NCBI GenBank assembly: GCA_041391425.1
Contig: JAWKNZ010000009.1
Span: 62,001 to 126,000, forward strand
Reading direction: 5' to 3'
DNA length: 64,000 nucleotides
DNA from: JAWKNZ01 sp041391425
GTDB taxonomy: Bacteria > Bdellovibrionota_B > Oligoflexia > Oligoflexales > JAWKNZ01
Part shown: positions 1 through 10,095 of the stretch, one piece after another
How the letters are laid out: each line of letters starts with the position of its first letter
How positions within the stretch are numbered: the first letter of the stretch is position 1
Made by a program: the position numbers and the translations under genes
The notes under the pieces: generated by a model
The model's input: the letters and a program-made list of their open reading frames with translations, nothing else
Told to the model about the DNA's origin: nothing
Databases searched by the model: none

Positions 1-378
1 GTGAGTGGATTAACTAAAGATGCCCTTGGAGCCGCTATTGTATCAGCAAGTGCTGCTGTTCGTAGCGGTGTCGTTAGCGATTTAGAAAAGGATGATGTAT
101 TTAAAGCGATCGAAGAAAAAGGATTAGAGCGCTTACGTGATCGAGTTGGCCCAGGTTTCCGTGATATTTTTAATGAAAAAAATGGCCGTTATTTACCTAA
201 GATGCTTTACGGAAATGTGTCAGAAGCGCTGAAAGCGGTGATCGAAGAATTTGACCCTCATGTTATTTGCTTTGGCAAGCATAGCAGTTTTCACAAAGGT
301 AGGCCATTTGCTATTGGTCAAGTTGCTTATGGTACCATGTTAGGTCAGAGCAAGCCGATATTGGTTATGGGGGCCTAG
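1..378 (+). CDS. UspA-like protein, C-terminal part (cut by window edge)
   Basis: The reading frame is open from the first base, so the 125 residues are probably the C-terminal portion of a longer protein; the GTG at base 1 need not be the start. The last 45 residues read like the end of a universal stress protein domain: a hydrophobic strand (HVICFG), a Gly-x-His loop, a G-(9-10)-G-type nucleotide loop ending in IGQVAYG, and a closing strand PILVMGA. UspA proteins bind ATP or act as stress-related signalling proteins in the cytoplasm. The preceding helical part is not recognised. The assignment rests on pattern only. Confidence 0.45.
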   Translation: MSGLTKDALGAAIVSASAAVRSGVVSDLEKDDVFKAIEEKGLERLRDRVGPGFRDIFNEKNGRYLPKMLYGNVSEALKAVIEEFDPHVICFGKHSSFHKGRPFAIGQVAYGTMLGQSKPILVMGA

Positions 379-448
379 GTGTTTATAGATTTAATGTATT
401 TAATTCTATTATCAGTTTCGTGTATAGCTTACTAAATTTTCTTTATGT

Positions 449-612
449 GTAACTATTCAGCGTATCTTTTCCCTTCAATATGTCGCTTGATACATCGTCA
501 TCCTGAGTGAAGCGAAGGATCTATTTCGCATTTCGAGATCCTTCGCTTCACTCAGGATGACGGGCAGTCAAGGCTTTGAATCGATCAGATAAAAAATACG
601 CTGAATAGTTAC
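449..612. repeat. Family A inverted-repeat element, copy 1 (with inserted hairpin)
   Basis: The element is bounded by GTAACTATTCAGCGTAT and its reverse complement. Other copies lie at 14051, 16119 and 50049. This copy is longer because the usual short central palindrome is replaced by a much longer one (arms GTCATCCTGAGTGAAGCG and complement). There is no coding capacity. It resembles a MITE or a large REP-like hairpin. Confidence 0.85.
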
Positions 613-787
613 CTTTATGTTAAGCCATGGGCTGGCATTAGTATTGGTCGGTGGCTTAAGCAATATTGACATCTTTCTTAATTTTCGTTGTTTCTTTATC
701 TAATATCATGTTAAATTCAAAAAAACACAAAATGTATACCCTGATAGGGGGCTTTTTCGCCATTGTATACGTAGTTCGTATATAGAA

Positions 788-1076
788 CCCGGGATCTGGA
801 ATTTTTTGAAAAACTGTAGTATTTTCACCGGATTCGAAGTTCGCTCAGGTGCTAGGCACGAGGAGGTGGGAAACCGCAGTGTACATGTTGGTACATGAGG
901 ATTTCCTGACGACGAAGCAACGCCGCAACCGGCTAGAAATTCGGAATTTTCAATGGATTCGAAGTTCTGTCGGGTGCTAGGCGCGAGGAGGTGGGAAACC
1001 GCAGTGTGCATGTTGGTACATGAGGATTTCCTGACGACGAAGCAACGCCGCAACCGGCTAGAAATTCGGATCCGGG
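788..1076 (+). repeat. Family B repeat element, tandem double copy
   Basis: Two consecutive units of about 120 bases (from about 827 and 951) share the segment GGTGGGAAACCGCAGTGT, a GTACAT hairpin, GAGGATTTCCTGACGACG and AAGCAACGCCGCAACCGGC. The outer ends are CCCGGGATCTGGAATTTT and the imperfect complement of CCCGGATCCGAATTT, so the element has terminal inverted repeats. Single copies lie at 3823 (opposite orientation) and 47833. It sits directly upstream of the PhoH gene. Confidence 0.85.
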
Positions 1077-1220
1077 ATAGAACGGAGGCTTTTATTTATG
1101 AGTATGTGCTGAAATTGATTGCAGGTGCGATCAGCATTAATTGGGGAGATGATAGTCAGGTTTTGTACATATCTGGCTTGAGTTTTTATATATAATTTAA
1201 AATAGTATGCGAGAACGTTT

Positions 1221-2561
1221 ATGAAAAAAGTCTTTATTCTCGATACCAATATTTTACTTAGTGATCCTAATGGTATTTTTCAGTTTGAAGAACATGACGT
1301 GGTTATACCTATTTCTGTTATTGAGGAAGTGGACCATTTTAAAAAAGATCCAAGTGAGACGGGGCGCAATGCCAGAGAAGTCTCTCGTATTTTAGACAGG
1401 TTGCGGAAGCGAGGTACATTATCCTCAGGCATTCCCTTGCATACAGAAAGGGAAGATACTGGACAACTATTTGTATATCTTGGTCATAATATGGAGATTC
1501 TTCCAGAGCTTTTAGCTGATAATACTGATAATCACATTTTGGCAATTGGCCTTACGCTACAAAAACAGTTTGGTGAAGGGCGTAAGGTTGTTATTATCAC
1601 GAAAGACTCTAATTTAAGGATTAAAGCTGATGCTTTTGGGATATCAGCTGAAGACTTTGAGGCTGATAAAGTATTTGATATCTCTATATCTTCTAATTTT
1701 AGTGGTATTGTCAGGCTTAAGGTCAATGCCTCTATTATTAATGATTACTATACGAAAAGAGAAGTCTCACTGGATGGTGTTGATCTTTTAGCCAATCAGT
1801 TTGTGGTTTTGGAAGATGAAAATGACTCAAACCAATTTGTATACGGCCGCTATGAGGCTGAGTTAGGTAAGGTCATCATGCTGGACTCAAACTTAGAAAA
1901 TGTTTGGGGTATTCAGCCGAGAAATTTGGAGCAGACATTTGGCCTTTCAGCTTTGCTCGATGACAGATTAAAACTTGTAACATTAATTGGTGGTGCTGGC
2001 ACAGGTAAAACGTTATTGGCTATTGCTGCAGGCCTTGCAAAGACAACAGATGCAAATATGTACCATAAGCTACTTGTGGCAAGGCCTATATTTCCAATGG
2101 GGAAAGATATTGGATTTTTACCCGGTGACTTAGATGAAAAATTGAACCCTTGGATGCAGCCAATTTACGATAGTTTGGACTTTTTGCTTAGTGGAGGAGT
2201 GCCATCGAAGAAAAAAGGCTTTAGCAAGAGTTATCAAGAATTGATTAATCAAGGTATGCTTGCTGTTGAGCCCCTTACTTATATTCGTGGAAGATCTCTA
2301 CCTAATCAGTTTTTTGTGGTCGACGAATCACAGAATTTGACTCATCATGAAATAAAGACGATCTTAACAAGGGCTGGAGAAGGAACCAAAATTGTTCTTA
2401 CGGGGGATCCAAACCAGATTGATAATCCATATTTAGATGCAACTAATAATGGTTTAAGTTATGTGATTGATAAGTTTCGTGAGTCTTCAATTGCCGCCCA
2501 TATAGGATTTATTAAGGGTGAAAGAAGCGCGTTAGCGACGTTAGCCGCGAAATATTTGTAG
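1221..2561 (+). CDS. phoH: PIN domain - PhoH family ATPase
   Basis: The 446-residue protein joins an N-terminal PIN nuclease domain (about residues 4-150; acidic residues at D8, E35/E36, D102 and D129) to a C-terminal PhoH P-loop ATPase domain. Walker A GGAGTGKT lies at about 257-264 and Walker B FFVVDES at about 364-370, followed by TGDPNQID, characteristic of PhoH. PIN-PhoH proteins are cytoplasmic and thought to couple RNA unwinding to RNase activity. The ATG start is taken because the PIN strand begins immediately (KKVFILDTN). Length is normal for the family. The gene stands alone, between repeat elements upstream and a convergent lipoprotein gene. Confidence 0.9.
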   Translation: MKKVFILDTNILLSDPNGIFQFEEHDVVIPISVIEEVDHFKKDPSETGRNAREVSRILDRLRKRGTLSSGIPLHTEREDTGQLFVYLGHNMEILPELLADNTDNHILAIGLTLQKQFGEGRKVVIITKDSNLRIKADAFGISAEDFEADKVFDISISSNFSGIVRLKVNASIINDYYTKREVSLDGVDLLANQFVVLEDENDSNQFVYGRYEAELGKVIMLDSNLENVWGIQPRNLEQTFGLSALLDDRLKLVTLIGGAGTGKTLLAIAAGLAKTTDANMYHKLLVARPIFPMGKDIGFLPGDLDEKLNPWMQPIYDSLDFLLSGGVPSKKKGFSKSYQELINQGMLAVEPLTYIRGRSLPNQFFVVDESQNLTHHEIKTILTRAGEGTKIVLTGDPNQIDNPYLDATNNGLSYVIDKFRESSIAAHIGFIKGERSALATLAAKYL

Positions 2562-2653
2562 ATAGATTTATGATTAAGCTTTGCTTGTACACAAGGCTTC
2601 GTGTGCTGTCTAATTTTTTAGGTTGCTCTTTTTAAAAAGTAAGCCAGATATGG

Positions 2654-3781
2654 TTAGGGAGTGACGGCATTGCCCGTGACTGTTTTGGATACAGAGGAGC
2701 TGCCTGCACCATTTAGGTAATTAAATGTTAGTTTAGCGGTGGAAGAGCCAACTGAGCTTGGAGCGAAGGTTAAGATGAAGGTGCATGATGCTCCACCGGC
2801 AAGAGTGTCAGTACAGTTGCCTCCTGTTCCTGGAAATGAGCCTCCTTTATAGGTAAATGGGCTTGGAGCTGTTGGAGCTGTTATGGTATTGGCGTTTGTT
2901 TCTCCAGAATTAGTGAGAGTGAAAGCTTGGTCTTTGCTTTCATCGGTTGCTACATCTCCATAATCATAACTTGTGGTTGATGAAAAGCTAAGAGATGCTT
3001 GTGTTTGTGAGCTTCCTTTGAGTGTGAAGGTATCATTACCATTGTCTATGCCATCATTGTATGTCACCGTAATTTTTTGTTCATACGAGCCTTTGGTTGT
3101 TGCCTTGTAGGCAATGGTAATGAGACAGCGCCCGCCTGCAGCAAGGGTTGAAGTGCACGTACCTTCTTTGCCAGGAAATGTTCCAGCTTCTTCGTTTGTT
3201 CCCAAAAAATAAAATTGTTGGCTTAGACCGTTGACTTTTATATCGGTGGCGGTTGTGGCACCGTTATTCTTAATGGCCAGGGATGCATAGACCTCAAGAT
3301 TTACACTCCTAGTTCCGAAATCAAGCTCTTTAGTGCTTCCAAATGATAGGTATGCTCGCGTCGATTCTGTGACTTTAATTATTTTAGGAGAGTCGAGCGA
3401 CGCATATTTTTCTCCTTCTGTTGTTATTAAATTTAGACAGAGATAATACTCACCGGATTCTTCAATAATTATCTCTGTTTCAGCTGCGGTTAGATCGGTC
3501 TTGCTTTGTATGGGATCAGAGCAGTCTGAATTTTTTGTTAGAATAACTTCGTATGATGATGCTCCTTCTACTGCATTCCATGTAATTTTTTGTTTGGCTA
3601 ACGCTTCTAGTTCATCACTTAAGTCTGAAAATTTAATGGCCGCTTTATCACAATGATCTCCCGTACCATTATACGGATTGCATATATTTCGCTTGCGCAG
3701 ATTTTCTTCGCTAGGAGTGCCACAACTAAATAGACAAAGCACAAGAAGAAAAATAGGGTAAATGAAAAAAAATTGCTTCAT
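2654..3781 (-). CDS. Lipoprotein with two choice-of-anchor/Ig-like domains
   Basis: The protein begins MKQFFFIYPIFLLVLCLFSC, a lipoprotein signal peptide with the lipobox Cys about residue 20, so it should be lipidated in the envelope. The in-frame GTG seven codons upstream is less likely because a GGAG ribosome site sits 11 bases before the chosen ATG. About residues 60-140 look like a fibronectin/Ig-type beta domain (TWNAVEGASSYEVILT). Two tandem beta domains follow, each with a near-identical core: a FPG-x-GG/EG-C-T-x-T-LA-GG-x-C motif and a final hydrophobic strand. These resemble choice-of-anchor D/ASPM-type domains of surface proteins. Ligand unknown. Confidence 0.75.
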   Translation of the reverse strand: MKQFFFIYPIFLLVLCLFSCGTPSEENLRKRNICNPYNGTGDHCDKAAIKFSDLSDELEALAKQKITWNAVEGASSYEVILTKNSDCSDPIQSKTDLTAAETEIIIEESGEYYLCLNLITTEGEKYASLDSPKIIKVTESTRAYLSFGSTKELDFGTRSVNLEVYASLAIKNNGATTATDIKVNGLSQQFYFLGTNEEAGTFPGKEGTCTSTLAAGGRCLITIAYKATTKGSYEQKITVTYNDGIDNGNDTFTLKGSSQTQASLSFSSTTSYDYGDVATDESKDQAFTLTNSGETNANTITAPTAPSPFTYKGGSFPGTGGNCTDTLAGGASCTFILTFAPSSVGSSTAKLTFNYLNGAGSSSVSKTVTGNAVTP

Positions 3782-3822
3782 GAACACAATTGCTCCGTAC
3801 ACGATTTGCGTTTACTTCTACA

Positions 3823-3987
3823 CCCCGGATCCGAATTTCTAGACGGTTGCGGCGTTGCTTCGTCGCCAGGAAATCCTCATGTACCAACATGTACACTGCG
3901 GTTTCCCGCCTCCTCGCGCCTAGCACCCGATCGAACTTCGAATCCGATGAAAATACTACAGTTTTTCAAAAAATTCCAGATCCCGGG
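3823..3987 (-). repeat. Family B repeat element, single copy
   Basis: It is inverted relative to the copies at 788 and 47833. It starts with CCCGGATCCGAATTTCT and ends with AAAATTCCAGATCCCGGG, the same terminal inverted repeats. The internal core shared with family D has GCGTTGCTTC at 3852, ATCCTCAT at 3873 and CTGCGGT at 3896. It lies immediately upstream of the lipoprotein gene ending at 2654 and may carry or displace its promoter. Confidence 0.85.
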
Positions 3988-4006
3988 TAAGATGTCTTAG
4001 CTACTC

Positions 4007-4034
4007 TTGACAACTTGCAAACAAGGCTTAAATT
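4007..4034 (+). promoter_or_regulatory. Possible sigma-70 promoter of the DnaJ-like gene
   Basis: TTGACA at 4007-4012 is followed 16 bases later by TAAATT at 4029-4034, about 80 bases before the start codon. The -35 box is perfect but the -10 box is weak. Confidence 0.35.
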
Positions 4035-4114
4035 TAAAATGTCGAATATAGCCCATTACACACGAATAACGGTATATTCTTCCATAGAATCGATAACTTA
4101 AGAGGATATTAACT

Positions 4115-4831
4115 TTGGCTGACTATTATAAAATTCTGGGTGTCGACCGCAATGCGTCTGATGATGAAATCAAAAAGTCCTACAGAAGCCTTGCGTTAAA
4201 ATACCACCCCGACCGCAACAAGGGAGATAAAGAAGCCGAAGAAAAGTTCAAAAATATTAGCGAAGCCTATGCTGTTTTATCGGACAAGCAAAAAAAACAA
4301 GAATATGACACCTATGGAGCCTCCGGTTTCGGCCAACGATATTCAACTGACGATATCTTTCGAGGGGCAGATTTCAATTCTATTTTTCGCGAATTCGATC
4401 TTGGCGGTAATAGTATTTTTGCCAATTTATTCGGCGGGGGTTTTGGCGGTGGAGGTTTTAGCGGTGGCACCAGAGTTCACAAAGGGCAAGATGTCGAGTA
4501 CCGCGTCGATATCGGCTTTCAAGAATCTTATGATGGTGGAGAAAGGCAAATATCCTTTCAGCTTAACGATGGAACTCGGCGAGATTTAAAAATCAGAATT
4601 CCAGCCGGCATCAAAAATGGCGGTAGGCTTAGAGTCGCTGGTAAAGGAGCTCCCTCCCCCAATGGTGGCTCTAATGGCGACCTCTATGTAATCGTAAACA
4701 TCGCTCCACATGAACGTTACCGCCGAGTGGAAAATAATATTGATTTCATCCATTTCCAAAGACAATATCGTAGGAACATTTGCTTCAGCAATACGTTCAT
4801 ATGCCCTGGTAGTCTTCCTGCAACCGGATGA
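4115..4831 (+). pseudogene. DnaJ/CbpA-type co-chaperone, 3' end lost
   Basis: The first 208 residues are a good class-B J protein: J domain (about 1-68) with HPD at 31-33, a Gly/Phe-rich linker (about 70-118) and the first half of the DnaJ C-terminal substrate domain (KGQDVEYRVDIGFQES to GDLYVIVNIAPHERY). It lacks the Cys-rich zinc module, so it is CbpA-like rather than DnaJ proper. From about base 4738 the frame reads antisense through pntB, so residues 209-238 are not DnaJ and the second half of the C-terminal domain, including the dimerisation region, is missing. The start is TTG with AGAGG nine bases upstream. CbpA-type proteins stimulate DnaK. Function is probably impaired. Confidence 0.8.
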
Positions 4832-5863
4832 ATGCCAAATGAAACATCTATCCCTTTTTTCTAAGCTGATACTTGTAATTTCCTGGACGGGATGTTGTGC
4901 CTGTGCCACCGCCATTCCATAACCAGGAATAATCATTATTTTCTTTGCATCTCTCATCAATTCTGCCGTTTCGTCTACAGAAATCTCTTTCATTTCACCT
5001 TCAATGGTTTGTCCGCTTCCAGAAGCCTGTTGTGTCGCACCAAAGCCTCCAAAAATAACATTCCAAATTGAGCGATTCATTGCTTCACACATTATGGAGC
5101 TTAATATTGCACCGCTACTTCCTACTAAAGCTCCGGTGATGATTAACAAGTCATTGTTAAGCATGAAGCCAGTCGCAGCTGCCGCCCAGCCGGAATAGCT
5201 ATTCAACATAGAAACCACTACCGGCATGTCGGCGCCACCTATGGCAAAAACCAGGTGTGCTCCCAACACAAATGAAATTAGAGTCACCAGTAGTAATGGA
5301 ATATTTCCAACAGATGGACTTACATTGCAAAACCAAATTCCCAGGATTACGCTACCGACGAGCATGATAAGGTTGATCATATGCCGCCCTGGTAAAAGAA
5401 GGGGGCTACCACTAGCTCGACCACTTAATTTTGCAAAGGCAACAATGGAACCCGTAAATGTTATTCCACCGATTAGAACCCCGACAAATACTTCGATTTC
5501 ATGAATGAGTTTTGCTGAGCCAATAAGATCTGTTGATTGCCCACTTAAATGGCTTGCAACACCTACAAGAACAGCAGCTAAGCCGACGAAACTATGCAAA
5601 ATAGCTACAAGTTCCGGCATAGCTGTCATGGCAACCCGTGCCGCCATGAAGGCACCAATAGCGCCCCCGACCAAAAGAGCAGCAATTGTGTATGCTAAAC
5701 CTCCTGCATTCATAGTCACTAGCGTGACAATGATGGCGATTGTAATTCCAACTATGCCATAGAAATTGCCTTGTTTGGCAGTTTCTTGAGCTAGCCCACC
5801 TAAGCTAAGAATAAATAAGATTGCAGCACCTAGATACGAAACAGTTATCAATCCTTCTGACAT
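4741..5863 (-). pseudogene. pntB: NAD(P) transhydrogenase subunit beta, truncated and frameshifted
   Basis: This is the membrane and NADP-binding subunit of proton-translocating transhydrogenase (NADH + NADP+ to NAD+ + NADPH, driven by proton entry). The multi-helix membrane part is intact from MSEGLITVSYL; this ATG has AAGGA eight bases upstream and follows pntA closely. GYGMAVAQAQHPVQEIT of the NADP domain is recognisable. Then an extra base in an A run (4855-4860 on the plus strand) shifts the frame: the expected FGIHPVAGRLPGHMNVL can be read only in the neighbouring frame. A further loss of about four bases returns it to AEANVP. Homology stops at EMDEIN near 4741, removing roughly the last 85 residues, where it abuts the truncated DnaJ gene. 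Probably non-functional as read. Confidence 0.85.
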
Positions 5864-5874
5864 GAACACAGTCC

Positions 5875-7442
5875 TTATTTTCTAAACATTTTCAACATAC
5901 GTTTGGTAACGAGAAATCCACCGGCGATGTTTATGGATGCGAGTATTGCTGCTAAAAGAGCTAATATAGTAGCCAAATTAAGGTCTGCTCCTGTGATTTG
6001 AAGCAGAGCACCTACTATAATAATACCGCTTATGGCATTGGTCACACTCATTAGAGGTGTATGATAGGGGCTGGGGTCACATTCCAGATAACTTGCCAAC
6101 CTATGATAATCGATAAAACAAATATACTAAAATGTCCTAAAAAAGTTGACGGTGCGGCTTGTCCAATAAGAGCGAATATAATAGCGCAAATGATTATCGC
6201 TATATTGGTTCCCTTCTTTTTTATCTGCCACCTGTCCCTTTATTGTAGGTTCTACTTTTCCTTTATTCAAATCAGCAGATGTTTTGCTTTGAGGGGTAGC
6301 AGGTGGCATTTTTGGTGCGGGAGGCGGCCAGGTAATGCTCCCTTCCTTTATAACAGTAGCTCCACGAACTACCTCATCATCAAAGTCGATTGTATATGGC
6401 TCACTTCCTTTATGGGTCATATCTGACAAAAGGTGCGTGAGATTCGATCCGAACAAGCGGCTAGACTGATTAGGAGGCGGCTTGGTAAGTCGGTATACCC
6501 TATAATAGAGATACCATTGATTTCTACGATCTCGCCTGCTTTCGTATACTCACAGTTTCCGCCTCTTTCTGCTGCCAGATCCACTACTACAGAACCTGGT
6601 TTCATGGAATCAACCATGGCTTTTGTTATGAGTATAGGTGCTTGCTTCCCAGGTATGAGAGCGGTCGTCACAATGATGTCTACTTCTTTTGCTTGGGCAG
6701 CAAAAAGAGCCATTTCTGCTTCGATAAATTCTTTGCTCATCGTCTTGGCATAGCCACCAACACCTTCACCATCTTCCTCGAAATCTAACTCTAAAAATTC
6801 AGCTCCCATACTTTCGACTTGTTCTTTTACCGATGGCCTAGTATCGAAAGCTCTTACGATAGCTCCGAGCGCTCTGGCAGCTCCAATCGCCGATAAGCCT
6901 GCTACTCCAGCTCCAATGACCATAACTTTGGCTGGTGGAATTTTACCAGCTGCTGTGATTTGCCCGGTAAAAAACCTTCCAAATACGTTTGCAGCCTCAA
7001 CAATGGCACGATATCCTGCAATATTTGCCATTGAGCTCAGCACGTCCATTTTCTGTGCCCGTGAAATTCTTGGGATTCCCTCAAGGGCTAAAACAGACAC
7101 TCCTTTCGCCATGAGCTGATCCATTAAAGCTTTATTTTCTGCTGGAAAAATAAATGAAAATAAAGTTGAGCCCTTACGTAGCAATTCTACTTCATCCGGT
7201 GTTGGGGCGTTTACTTTCATGATTAGGTCAGACTGCCACACCTCTTTCGTTTCTTTAGTTACCTTTGCTCCCGCATCAAGGTAACTTTGATTGGAGAAGC
7301 TAGCGTTTGTTCCTGCGCCTTCTTCGATGAGAAGGTTAAAACCCAATTTTTTAATTTTTTCTACTGCTTCCGGGGTTATGGATACGCGGCATTCACCTTC
7401 TTTTGTTTCTTTTGGGACCCCTATTTGCAAGATTTCACTCAT
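5875..7442 (-). pseudogene. pntA: NAD(P) transhydrogenase subunit alpha, three frameshifts
   Basis: This is the NAD-binding subunit partner of pntB. Residues 1-330 are intact, with the GVPKE start of the family, nucleotide loop GAGVAGLSAIGAARALGA and GYTDLPSRL. The frame breaks near 6473, where CTCCT is seen for an expected CTCCCT, and resumes as LFGSNLTHLLSDMTHKG. It breaks again in the T run 6217-6222 (one extra base) and near 6067-6070 (one C missing on the coding strand), after which HTPLMSVTNAISG to MLKMFRK, the C-terminal helices, reads cleanly to the stop. All three breaks are single-base changes in homopolymers, so sequencing error is as likely as decay. The order pntA-pntB is the usual operon. 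Confidence 0.85.
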
Positions 7443-7647
7443 TCACTGTATTCCGTAGGTAAGAATTCAAAAAAAAATCGCTGTTGCTAGTTCTTGAGTC
7501 ATTTTTTCCAAAGTCTTTTAAAGACAGTGACTAAAAATACTGCATTTTATGCTCTAGCTTATCCAAGCGTGCATACTAGCAAAATAGTTATAAAATAGTA
7601 GCAAAAGTTTTCATCTAGGATAAGCTTTTTAAATTTTTAAAAATTTA

Positions 7648-8931
7648 TTATGCGGAAGAGGCTTTGGCACGGTAGGTTTCGTCGACATAAGAGAGCAAGA
7701 CTCCACCCACTACAAAAAATACTATTAAAGAAAGGATAGAAAGACGTGGGCTCTTTGTAAGGTGCCCTACGTAGCCCATCACAGCGGGGCCCATAATGGC
7801 AGCAAATTTTCCAAAAAGGTTAAAAAATCCGAAAAACTCAGCAGATTGAGATTCAGGTATCATGGCTGCGTAAATAGAGCGGCTTAAGGATTGGATACCC
7901 CCCATTACCAAGCCAACGGCGATGGCAAGTAGGTAGAATTCTTGGGTTGAATCCATAGAGTAGCCCATAATTGTGACGAAAATATAAACAATTAAAGCTA
8001 GGTAGACTCCTTTTTTTGCACCAACTTTATTGCCAATCCATCCGAAAATCATAGCTGAGGGAAAACCGATAAATTGGGTGATAAGCAGTGCGGTAATGAG
8101 GCTGTTGCTTTCTAGGCCTATAGACATTCCGTAGTCGATGGCCATTTTAATGACAGTGCCAACGCCATCTATGTATAAAAAATAAGCTAATAAAAATAAA
8201 AGGAGTGGTCTTAAGGTACTTATATGCTTAGCTGTGGCAGCCAGTGTGCGTGATCCATGAATAATGAGTTGGGTATAGCTTTTTTTTCTATCCATATTTT
8301 TTTCTTCAGGTTCTGGATCTTTGACAAAAAGGAAAATGGGTAGAGAAAAAGCTATCCACCAAACCCCTACTGTAACAAAAGATACCCGAACGGCTTCGGC
8401 GGAACTGTTCAAGCCAAAAAGGTTGGGATTAATTGTCATATATACATTGACAGCAAAGAGCAGCCCTCCTCCTAGATAGCCTAAGGCATAACCGAGCGCA
8501 GACACGCTGTGAAATTTTTTGGCAGGAACAATATCTACGAGTTGAGAATCATAAAAGGTGTTGGCTCCCGCAAATCCCACCGATGCTAAAATGTAGAGAA
8601 AAATCGCATAACGCCATTCTCCCTCTTCAGCGAAATAGAGTCCAATGGTCATTACGGCACCTAGGGTAGTAAAAAATATTAAAAATTTTCTCTTGATACC
8701 TCCATAATCTGCTATAGAGCCGAGTAGAGGAGCTAGTATAGCGATTACAATGCTCGCTATGGAATTGGCTATCCCGAGTTTGAAGGTACTTAGTGTGATA
8801 TCTTCACCTTGGCTCCAGTATTTTTTGAAAAAAACAGGAAAAAATCCGGCGACTACTGTGGTAGAGAAGGCCGAGTTCGCCCAGTCGTACAATGCCCAGC
8901 TGATGGTTTTTTTCTTTTCTGAAATTTGCAT
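7648..8931 (-). CDS. MFS transporter, UMF1 (Atg22-like) family
   Basis: The 427-residue integral membrane protein has about twelve hydrophobic segments and opens with the UMF1 signature SWALYDWANSAFSTTVVAGFFPVFF. A second family landmark is the GGxQSLSRSIYAAMIPESQSAEFFGF segment near residue 340. Members are inner-membrane permeases related to yeast vacuolar Atg22 amino-acid effluxers; bacterial substrates are mostly unknown. The C-terminus is short and basic. The gene stands alone, on the same strand as pntA but about 200 bases upstream of it. A strong ribosome site is not obvious. Confidence 0.85.
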   Translation of the reverse strand: MQISEKKKTISWALYDWANSAFSTTVVAGFFPVFFKKYWSQGEDITLSTFKLGIANSIASIVIAILAPLLGSIADYGGIKRKFLIFFTTLGAVMTIGLYFAEEGEWRYAIFLYILASVGFAGANTFYDSQLVDIVPAKKFHSVSALGYALGYLGGGLLFAVNVYMTINPNLFGLNSSAEAVRVSFVTVGVWWIAFSLPIFLFVKDPEPEEKNMDRKKSYTQLIIHGSRTLAATAKHISTLRPLLLFLLAYFLYIDGVGTVIKMAIDYGMSIGLESNSLITALLITQFIGFPSAMIFGWIGNKVGAKKGVYLALIVYIFVTIMGYSMDSTQEFYLLAIAVGLVMGGIQSLSRSIYAAMIPESQSAEFFGFFNLFGKFAAIMGPAVMGYVGHLTKSPRLSILSLIVFFVVGGVLLSYVDETYRAKASSA

Positions 8932-9191
8932 ATAAGGCTCATCTTGAGGAGTTTTTTCTAAATGTAACAGCTATGGACGGATAGTAAAGTCTAATCAGGG
9001 TTGTCAGTACTTTAGCATCCTAAGTTGCATGATTTCTTTGGCATATGATATCAGGCAGATAGCCAAGGCCTCTTAAGTTTTGTACGTTTACTCGTACTAG
9101 AACTTTAAGATTCAAGCTCTGAACAAAAAAAGCTATGAATTAGAATATTTTTTAGGCATTTTTACTATATTTGTGGTGGATATCCGGTGAG

Positions 9192-9220
9192 CATGCTAGT
9201 CATAAATCCGTGTTAGCATG
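9192..9220. promoter_or_regulatory. Inverted repeat upstream of moxR, possible operator
   Basis: CATGCTA at 9192 and TAGCATG at 9214 form a perfect 7-base inverted repeat with a 15-base spacer. It lies about 65 bases before the chosen start. The remaining sequence from 8932 to 9283 shows no gene. Confidence 0.25.
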
Positions 9221-9283
9221 TATTTAGATTTTAAGGCTTTTGATTTGGATGAAGTCTGGCAGTTATTTAGGAAGTTTCAATTT

Positions 9284-10087
9284 ATGAGTTTTAATCAATT
9301 TTCTGGTAATGAAAGCTATGTAGCTGATCGAGAGTTATTGAATGCAGTGAACGTTGCTATTGCGTTACAAAAACCTTTAGTGATTCGGGGTGAGCCGGGT
9401 ACTGGTAAGACTGTTTTAGCGCATGCAATTGCTTCGAGTTTGTCGTTTGATCTTTTTCCTTGGCATATCAAAAGTACTACAAAAGCTCAGGATGGGCTTT
9501 ATGCCTATGATACGGTGCAGAGGCTTAATGATAGCCGCTTTGGTGATAAGGACGTTAGCAATATTGATGATTATATCAAGTTGGGGCCAATAGGTAGGGC
9601 TTTTGAGCACGAAAAGCAATCGGTATTATTAATCGATGAGATTGATAAGGCCGATATTGAGTTTCCCAATGATTTGTTGCATGAACTTGATTCCATGAGC
9701 TTTTATATTCCAGAAACTCAAAAGACAGTGCGTGCCAAGCATAGGCCCATCGTGATTATTACATCAAATAATGAAAAAGAATTACCAGATGCTTTTTTAC
9801 GCCGTTGTATTTTTCATTTTATCCGTTTTCCTGATGTTGATCTGATGAGAAAAATTATCGCTGTACACCATACTACTTTAGAAGAATCCTTGGTTGAGCA
9901 GTGTTTAGCTAGGTTTTATTGGCTTCGTAGTCAGTCTAATATACGCAAAAAGCCTTCTACCAGTGAGCTTCTCGATTGGATTAATGCTTTAATCGCTGCT
10001 GGTATTTCTCAAGATTTGCTGCATAAAGAGATTCCATTTTTGGGAGTTTTATTGAAGAAAGAGGATGATCTCGAGCAATTTAGTTAG
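9284..10087 (+). CDS. MoxR-family AAA+ ATPase
   Basis: The cytoplasmic P-loop ATPase has Walker A GEPGTGKT, Walker B SVLLIDEIDKAD, a sensor-1 ITSNNEKELPDAFLRRC box and the arginine-finger region. MoxR ATPases act with von Willebrand A-domain partners to mature or remodel protein complexes, and the VWA partner is the next gene, eight bases downstream. The ATG at 9284 is chosen over one 22 codons upstream because AGGAAG sits nine bases before it and the AAA+ homology begins just after. The C-terminal lid helices are present. Confidence 0.88.
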   Translation: MSFNQFSGNESYVADRELLNAVNVAIALQKPLVIRGEPGTGKTVLAHAIASSLSFDLFPWHIKSTTKAQDGLYAYDTVQRLNDSRFGDKDVSNIDDYIKLGPIGRAFEHEKQSVLLIDEIDKADIEFPNDLLHELDSMSFYIPETQKTVRAKHRPIVIITSNNEKELPDAFLRRCIFHFIRFPDVDLMRKIIAVHHTTLEESLVEQCLARFYWLRSQSNIRKKPSTSELLDWINALIAAGISQDLLHKEIPFLGVLLKKEDDLEQFS

Positions 10088-10095
10088 AAAATTTC

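Noticed and set aside
706..1195. Reading frames of 63-115 residues across the family B repeat, including peptides like MLVHEDFLTTKQRRN
   Set aside because: They recur only because the repeat recurs, exist on both strands and have no ribosome site; the repeat explains them.
4586..4831. The last 30 residues of the DnaJ frame as a novel C-terminal domain
   Set aside because: They are antisense to recognisable pntB coding sequence (EMDEIN and AEANVP).
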